Assembly: GCA_001600175.1 (NCBI GenBank) | Contig: BCJC01000004.1 | Coordinates: forward strand, 1,178,001 to 1,242,000 | Direction of reading: 5' to 3' | From: Erythrobasidium yunnanense | Taxonomy: Eukaryota > Basidiomycota > Cystobasidiomycetes > Erythrobasidiales > Erythrobasidiaceae | DNA: 64,000 nucleotides | Shown here: positions 58,402 through 64,000 of the stretch, one piece after another | Position numbering within the stretch: position 1 is the stretch's first letter | Layout: each line of letters begins with the position of its first letter | Made by a program: the position numbers and the translations under genes | Notes under the pieces: model-generated | The model's input: only the letters and a program-made list of their open reading frames with translations | Told to the model about the DNA's origin: nothing | The model's database searches: none

Positions 58402-58987
58402 TTACCGACTGACGTAGAGTTGCTGCGCTCTATCGACTAGCGGTTCTTCTGGCACATCGAAGCCTTCATCTCGGAGTTTCGTACGCCAGGTATGTATCGA
58501 ACGATGCGTGAACGATAGCTGCTCCCTAGAAAGCCCGACACCCCGTGTATACCGCCAATCTTGGGTTGGCTTCAGCTTATAGTACTTTCCGAGGTGATAG
58601 TTGAAAGCCCAAATGTAAGCGTTGCTACTGAAACTGATGCTGCCATCGCGCTCAAACAGCTGGCTGCTTGGGATAAGATGATAGCTGGAGCTAGGCATGA
58701 GCCGTAGCAGAGCTGCGGCTTCATCCCCTGCAAGTTCGATGAACTTGTCGAGCTTGTCATATCTCTGTTGCTGGGGTGTTCGTGTGACACGGCCAGATGC
58801 CATTTGTTCGATGTGTTGTCTGCCTAGTATCGAAATAAGGTGGAGCGGATTCGTTAAACTGTGGGGACCAACCTGCATATCGTAGCCACCGGTCAGCAGA
58901 AGTAGATATCCGAAACCAGGCCATAGTAATGAAAGGACGCTGAAGAAAGGGCGAGCCGGGATGGAGAAGAAAGGCGGGGAATGGCAT
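58402..58987 (-). CDS. Uncharacterised protein, tandem family III copy 2
   Basis: Paralogue of the preceding gene, on the same strand about 150 bp upstream of it. I join a first exon (ATG 58987, or 58924 for MAWFRISTSADRWLRYA) over a 49-nt intron (58824-58872, GTTGGT...ACTAG) to GRQHIEQMASGRVTRTPQQQ, in frame. The conserved core reads YDKLDKFIELAGDEAAALLR, SSSYHLIPSSQLFERDGSIS, YIWAFNYHLGKYYKLKPTQD, WRYTRGVGLSREQLSFTHRS, HTWRTKLRDEGFDVPEEPLV. Function unknown. Without the intron the frame starts at the ATG 58878 and reads through, so transcript data would decide. Confidence 0.58.
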
Positions 58988-59153
58988 TTAGCAGGTTACG
59001 AGGAGAGCTAGAGAGAGATAAAGTCGAAAAAATAGAGGCATAGTTTTACATCGTATATATCACGAGCTCACTGCGGCCCCTCTAAAAGTACTGAGTGAAG
59101 ACATGATGTAGCGCGCTGCGACAAGAAGACGACTAGAAGAGGGCTTTCTAGGC

Positions 59154-60044
59154 TCACGATGAGATGCTCTTACGCCTAGCAGACTCACTGGCTTTGCTGA
59201 TGGACGAAGATCGCGAGCTTGCATAGCTTGAAGCGATAGACGATCGTCTAGAAGCAGTGGAGCCAGCTGAAGTAGCTGAGCCTGCATTTGACTTGAGGGA
59301 GGTCGACGATGTTGACCTTGAAGCTGGACGTGACTTGGCGACGGAGGGCGGGGGTCTCTTGACTAGTCTATGAGGCATGTCCGTACCTCCCAATTTCGCG
59401 ATCTCAGCTTGCTGCTGGGGAGTAGGCTCGACAAGCTTGATTGACCACTCCTGCATCAACCATTCCTTAAAGTCATTCTTGTCGAAGTCATCCGGCTGTT
59501 CAGCGTAGGTAGTTCTTCGAATATCATGGGGCTTGGGAATGGGGGTGAGTTTAGTGGTTCTCCAGAGCTTGCGTATCTCTTCTAGTCTATCATAGAGGAC
59601 CTTACGCTCATTGATCCAGTCTTCACCGATGCGAAGCGAGTCATCTTCAGGAGGTACAGAGACTGTGATAGGAGGCTTATTCGGAGCGGTGCGGTAGGTG
59701 ACGTAGGCGACGATGCACTGTGACACCTTTTCGATGGTGCCTTTCGCCAATCCAAAAGTAACGGACTCGATCGGCACATGTCGAACGGATGGGGCAGGTC
59801 CCCTTGGAGTTTGGGTTAGAGTAGTACGATTGATATCGCTGAGCTTCCGACGAAGAATCTGTCCATGAGCTCCTTGCAGCAACTCTTCATGCTTCTGCCA
59901 GAGATCAGGTCGAGAGGGGTAATCCTGCTTCGCTTTGTCGCGAATCTTGTCAATCTCGTCACTGACAGGCCTGTAGCTTGCATTGGCATAGGTGCCGAGG
60001 AGCTGGTAGCGCGGATCCTGATGGACATACGGTGGAGTGACCAT
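59154..60044 (-). CDS. Uncharacterised protein with Ser-rich tail
   Basis: A single open frame of 296 codons from the ATG at 60044 (MVTPPYVHQDPRYQLLGTYA). I do not recognise it. The first ~215 residues look folded, with charged helices (DEIDKIRDKAKQDYPSRPDL, ERKVLYDRLEEIRKLWRT) around a hydrophobic strand block (VTFGLAKGTIEKVSQCIVAY). The last ~75 residues are almost only Ser, Ala, Arg and Thr (SRSTSSTSLKSNAGSATSAG), a likely disordered phosphorylated tail. No intron, signal peptide or membrane segment is visible. Confidence 0.65.
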   Translation of the reverse strand: MVTPPYVHQDPRYQLLGTYANASYRPVSDEIDKIRDKAKQDYPSRPDLWQKHEELLQGAHGQILRRKLSDINRTTLTQTPRGPAPSVRHVPIESVTFGLAKGTIEKVSQCIVAYVTYRTAPNKPPITVSVPPEDDSLRIGEDWINERKVLYDRLEEIRKLWRTTKLTPIPKPHDIRRTTYAEQPDDFDKNDFKEWLMQEWSIKLVEPTPQQQAEIAKLGGTDMPHRLVKRPPPSVAKSRPASRSTSSTSLKSNAGSATSAGSTASRRSSIASSYASSRSSSISKASESARRKSISS

Positions 60045-60469
60045 GACGTTGCAATGTTCTTATGTGAGCGTTGCAGCAGAGGTAGGTTGTCGTTGATGTA
60101 TTCGGATATCAATCCGTGGTCGTTTGAAGGAGAGGAGAGCGGCAGCCTTGGAGAGCGGCCTTGGTCTTACACCCGACATCGCCTCTCCATGCATGCAGCA
60201 TAAAGGTAGCGAGTAAAGGCGTGCCGCATTTGCAGAACTTGTGTCAAGAACTTGTGTCGATCCAGCTTCGCGCGGTAGCCAGGAACAGAGCAGCTGTCTG
60301 TTGTGACGCGGACGCGTCCAGCCCAAGAATGTCCAGGCAAGAATGCATTGGTCAGTTGGTCAGAGAATGTAAATAGTAGGATGGCACATACTCAAGCTAC
60401 GCTAATAGCCAACATCCTTGGCATCTCATCCTCCCGTCAACCTCCCCAGCCTAAGACCTTTTCGGTGTG
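60045..60469. other. Divergent intergenic region
   Basis: 425 bp between the Ser-rich unknown gene (-) and the secreted precursor (+). A short tandem echo (cagaacttgtgtcaagaacttgtgtcg, near 60233-60258) is the only repeat seen. No gene supported. Confidence 0.5.
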
Positions 60470-60870
60470 ATGCGTGCTTCCACTTTCCTCTCTTGCCATT
60501 CTCGAGCACTCAGCGTTCACTTCCTCTTCATTCTCCTCATCTTGTCATTACTTCTCACTCCTGAAGCATCAGCTGCACCCATAGCCAAAAGAGGAGCCGG
60601 TCTTGGAGGGAAATCACGCAGAGCAGCTGCCGCATCCAGCAAAGCAGGAAGGAAAGCAGCGAACCTAGCGCTCCTTCGACGTGTGGAAGCCAACAAAGCT
60701 CGTACGTTTCCAGCTGTACCATGTGATCGGTAATTGCTGGCTGACCACCTTGCACAGGCTCGCGCAGTAGCATCATCATTGCACCGCAGCTACTAGAAGG
60801 CAGACGAGGGAAGTTACCAAGAAGCGTGTTTGAGGAATACTTGGACGAGGTGGACGGGAATGGAGAGTAG
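60470..60870 (+). CDS. Small secreted protein precursor with Kex2-type site
   Basis: The ATG at 60470 begins MRASTFLSCHSRALSVHFLF and a strong hydrophobic core (ILLILSLLLTPEASAAP), a signal peptide with a likely AxA cut. Directly after is IAKR, a Lys-Arg site where Kex2 protease could cut, giving a mature start of GAGLGGKSRRAAAASSKAG. One ~56-nt intron (GTACGT...TGCACAG) joins NKA to RSRSSIIIAPQLLEGRR, ending EEYLDEVDGNGE, stop 60868-60870. Total about 115 residues, rich in Ala, Arg and Lys, with no cysteines after the signal. Function unknown; no repeat or CAAX motif, so it is not an evident mating pheromone. Confidence 0.6.
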
Positions 60871-61050
60871 GGCATTTCATCGCTTGGAGGACAGCATAGC
60901 AATACCCGGCATTTGCACCAGATACCCCACTAGACTGTAGTCAGCATCGATAGACACTATTCGCATTGTAATCTCGAGCATCATTTTGTCGTTTCAGCGT
61001 TCTAAGATCTCGTCTTGTCTTGCATCTATCGATATCCCGGTTCTTCGAGC

Positions 61051-63177
61051 ATGTCGCAGGCCATCGTCATCAACACAGCGCCAGAGAGAGGTCAGTATTG
61101 CTGCAATCTTCGCTGTTCATCAGCGCAATGAAGTTGTCAGAAAGCTGAGCTGTTCGTCGTCCGCAGAAACTGGGAGAAAAGCGCAGAGTGCGTTGCCGAA
61201 ACAGCGAAGGAGCACGCTCAGATACTGATAACGATATACGTACAGTCGCAAACATCACCGCCGCGAAAACAGTAGCAGGTGAGCAACGCAGGAACTCGAA
61301 ATATTTACAGGCGACATCCGCTGAACGCTGGCCTTTTCGCGTCAATCCAGATGTCATCCGAACATGTTTAGGACCTCGAGCAATGCTCAAGATGATGTGC
61401 GCGAGAATGGCCGGGTTCTCTGCTACAGGCTAAAGCTGACATTTTCGCAACCCAGCTTGGACCCCATGGGAGGCATCTTGTGCGCTTCATGACCTTCCTC
61501 TATACACATACGATGCTTATACTGCTTGGACTAGGCTCACCAACGATGGAAACGCCATTTTGCGAGAAATCGAGGTCGCACACCCAGCTGCTAAATCCAT
61601 GATTGAGCTCTCGAGGACGCAAGACGAAGAAGTAGGAGATGGGACAACGAGCGTCATCATCCTAGGTCGGTCAAGCAAGCCGCAGGGAATGTCGTATCAG
61701 GCTGACGCGCTTTCGACTTGCAGCTGGCGAAATCTTAGCGCAAGCTATGCCGCATCTCGAGCGCAACATCCACCCAGTCGTCATCATTGCAGCATACAAG
61801 CGTGCTCTTACCGAAGCTCTGGCTATTATCGACCGCATCTCTATCCCCGTCGACCCGGAGAACGAGGACGAAATGCTCAAGCTGATCAAGACATCTATTG
61901 GCACAAAGTTCGTATCTCGGTGGAGCGAGCTCATGTGCAAGCTCGCATTCAAGGCCGTCAAGACTGTCAGCAAGGGAGACGATGGGAACGATATCAGCGG
62001 AGGATCGAGGAAAGAAGTTGACATCAAGCGGAATGCACGAGTTGAGAAGGTGCCAGGAGGAGAGATTGAGGAGTCCCGCGTGCTGGACGGAGTTATGCTT
62101 AACAAGGACATCACGCACCCGAAAATGCGAAGACGTATCGCAAACCCAAGAATCGTCCTTCTCGACTGCCCGCTCGAATACAAGAAGGGAGAATCGCAAA
62201 CCAACATCGAAATCACGAAGGAGGCAGACTGGAACCGTATCCTCGAGATCGAAGAAGAACAGATCAAGGCTATGTGCGAAAAGATTATCGAGTACAAGCC
62301 GGATCTTGTCATCACAGAGAAGGGAGTTTCCGATCTCGCCCAACACTACTTCATCAAAGCGAATGTGTCTGCTATTCGAAGAGTCAGGAAATCAGATAAC
62401 AACAGAATCGCATTAGCTACAGGAGCTACCATCGTCAACAGGATAGAGGATCTGCGAGAGAGCGATGTCGGCACGCAGTGCGGTCTCTTCGATATCCAGA
62501 AGCTAGGAGACGACTACTACACCTTCCTGACAGAATGCAAGAACCCTAAAGCATGCACCATCCTCCTCCGCGGTCCTTCCAAAGATATCCTCAATGAAAT
62601 CGACAGAAATCTAGCAGACGCAATGTGTGTTGCAAGAAACGTGGTCTTCGATCCGAGACTGGCGCCAGGAGGTGGTGCGACCGAGATGGCGATTTCTGTA
62701 GGATTGGCGCAGAAAGCGAGAAGCATAGAAGGTGTCGAAGGCTATCCATTCAAGAGCGTCGGAGATGCCATGGAAGTCATTCCAAGGACATTGGTGCAGA
62801 ACGCTGGAGGAAACGCTATCAGGACACTTACAGCACTCAGGGTAGGCAGACTTCCTTCGCTTGACCGTAAGCAAAGTACTGATGCAATCAGTAGGCGAAG
62901 CATGCGGAAGGCCACCATGAATTTGGTGTCGACGGAGACAATGGTAAAGTCGTTGACATGCAAACATACGGACTCTACGAGTCGGCAGCCGTCAAGGTCC
63001 AGACAATCAAGACTGCTATCGAGGTGAGTTTTGGCAGGCTTCCATTTGGCGAGCGAGCTGACGTAATTCTGTAATAGTCGGCATGTCTTTTGCTCCGTAT
63101 AGACGATATCGTGTCATCGAAGAAGCAGGTTTCAGATACGCCGCCGGCGCCTCAGCCTGAAGAAGGGCCTGAGTAGA
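61051..63177 (+). CDS. CCT3: Chaperonin TCP-1 subunit gamma (CCT3)
   Basis: Subunit of the cytosolic TRiC/CCT ring that folds actin, tubulin and other proteins. The ATG at 61051 begins [13 protein letters not shown]. Several very short exons form the 5' part: [13 protein letters not shown], then [16 protein letters not shown] (preceded by splice), [41 protein letters not shown] holds the ATP-site GDGTT. The main exon runs from about 61747 with [80 protein letters not shown] and [12 protein letters not shown]. Two more exons end [20 protein letters not shown], stop at 63175-63177. About nine exons. Confidence 0.93.
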
Positions 63178-63347
63178 TTGTGTGCAAACTTAGACGGAAT
63201 GCTGTAGAAGCTCAGTAGATGGCTAGTCAACGCATCTGCCTGAAATAGAAGCAATCCCGTGTCGAAAGGTGAAGCGGCGGCCACAAATTTGCCTTTGCAT
63301 CTTGTCTACCCGCCCGTACACCTCGGCTACAAACGCATTGAGCAGGT

Positions 63348-64000
63348 TTACTTTCTGCCACGCTTGTCCTGTCCTCGAGGACGCTGTTTGACGACAAGTC
63401 TATTTCCTTTCGGTCCCTGCGAAAGTAGAGTCTGGTGAGAAACGGCCACAAAGAAGCGTATGGTATGCACGGCTCACGGGTCTTCGGGTTCGCTTGCCCT
63501 TTGTGAGTATACCTTGAGGTGTTCTTGGGTGCTTGTTACCCTTGGATTTACCTCTTCCACCTCCATGCGGATGATCGGTGCTGAAAAAAGTCTGGAATCA
63601 GTACTGATACTGATCGAGTCGACCTTAAAGCTTACGCATTCATGGCGACACCTCTGACTCTGGGCTTGATGCCCAACCATCTACTCCTTCCTGCTTTACC
63701 AAGCACTTTATTCTGGTGCTCCCGATTGCTGACGCTTCCAACTACTGCCGTACATAGCTTGTTGATCTTTCTGACTTCGCCAGACTGCAGCTGAATCTGA
63801 GCATACTGCGCCCCTTTCGGTCCCGAGCTGACGTTCGCGACGACTTTTGCAGATGCTCCTGCGCTCCTACATAGAACTGCCTTCTTGTACTGATGAAGGG
63901 CGATGCAGTGGATAGCTGTGCCGGGAGGAATGAGATGTAAGGGAAGCTGATTGCCTGTCTTGAGCATAGAAGCTCGTAACAGGGCCGTTTGCAGGGAATC
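63348..64000 (-). CDS. RML2: Mitochondrial ribosomal protein uL2m (Rml2), 5' end outside window
   Basis: Large-subunit ribosomal protein L2 of the mitochondrial ribosome. The visible part is the conserved C-terminal two thirds: [59 protein letters not shown] with MN, an intron, then [20 protein letters not shown] carrying the HPHGGG peptidyl-transferase loop, and after a further intron [20 protein letters not shown] and a stop at 63348-63350. The frame runs open to the window edge ([15 protein letters not shown] before GNQ), so the start and N-terminal domain lie beyond 64000. Tail to tail with CCT3, 170 bp apart. The match is closer to mitochondrial than cytosolic L2. Confidence 0.9.

Overview
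The window looks like ordinary nuclear DNA of a basidiomycete fungus. The genes are cut by many short introns (about 45-80 nt, GT...AG), spacing is compact (roughly 24 main genes in 64 kb), base composition is balanced, and the gene set is fungal: Spt23/Mga2-type IPT-ankyrin regulator, RSC4-like double bromodomain protein, fungal-type ARP3, and a DUF6534-type membrane protein, a family known mainly from Basidiomycota. I cannot fix the subphylum. I saw no transposon, CRISPR array, rRNA or tRNA gene that I could support. Exon joins were read by eye from splice signals and frame continuity, so internal boundaries are approximate.

Layout. 0-4.4 kb: tandem pair of vacuolar carboxypeptidase S-like M20 peptidases (+). 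4.5-6.9 kb: tandem pair of unknown genes (-), created by a segmental duplication that also copied the first ~150 bp of the neighbouring MGA2-like gene. 7.1-11.8 kb: MGA2/SPT23-like membrane-tethered transcription factor (+). 12.1-16.4 kb: methionine aminopeptidase 2 and GH47 ER mannosidase (-). 16.6-21.0 kb: a divergent pair, TauD-type sulfonate dioxygenase (-) and Dal5/Soa1-type MFS transporter (+), sharing a 705-bp promoter with an RTCACRTG box; this looks like a sulfonate-sulfur utilisation module. 21.0-23.2 kb: a 63-bp minisatellite and another unknown paralogue pair (-), one copy frameshifted. 23.6-28.5 kb: USP9/13-type deubiquitinase and an LEA-like 11-mer repeat protein (+). 29.0-33.6 kb: two uncharacterised proteins (-), one coiled-coil, one with a signal peptide.

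33.8-39.7 kb: TTI1 (+) converging on ALG9 (-). 39.8-42.1 kb: uncharacterised Ser-rich protein (-). 42.5-47.0 kb: DUS2 tRNA-dihydrouridine synthase, a GST-like protein and a DUF6534-like membrane protein (+). 47.3-53.4 kb: RING/TRAF-type zinc-finger protein, Gln/Ala-rich bHLH factor and ARP3 (-). 53.5-55.7 kb: RSC4-like protein (+). 55.9-60.0 kb: F-box/LRR protein, a third tandem pair of unknown genes, and a Ser-rich unknown (-). 60.5-63.2 kb: small secreted precursor and CCT3 (+). 63.3-64.0 kb: mitochondrial ribosomal protein uL2m (-), running off the end.

Most of the window is housekeeping: N-glycan synthesis and trimming (ALG9, GH47), protein maturation and folding (MetAP2, CCT3), ubiquitin (USP, F-box, RING), chromatin (RSC4), actin (ARP3), PIKK assembly (TTI1) and tRNA modification (DUS2). 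The accessory content lies in the putative sulfonate module and in three separate minus-strand tandem pairs of unrecognised genes, two of which have a decayed or frame-disrupted member.
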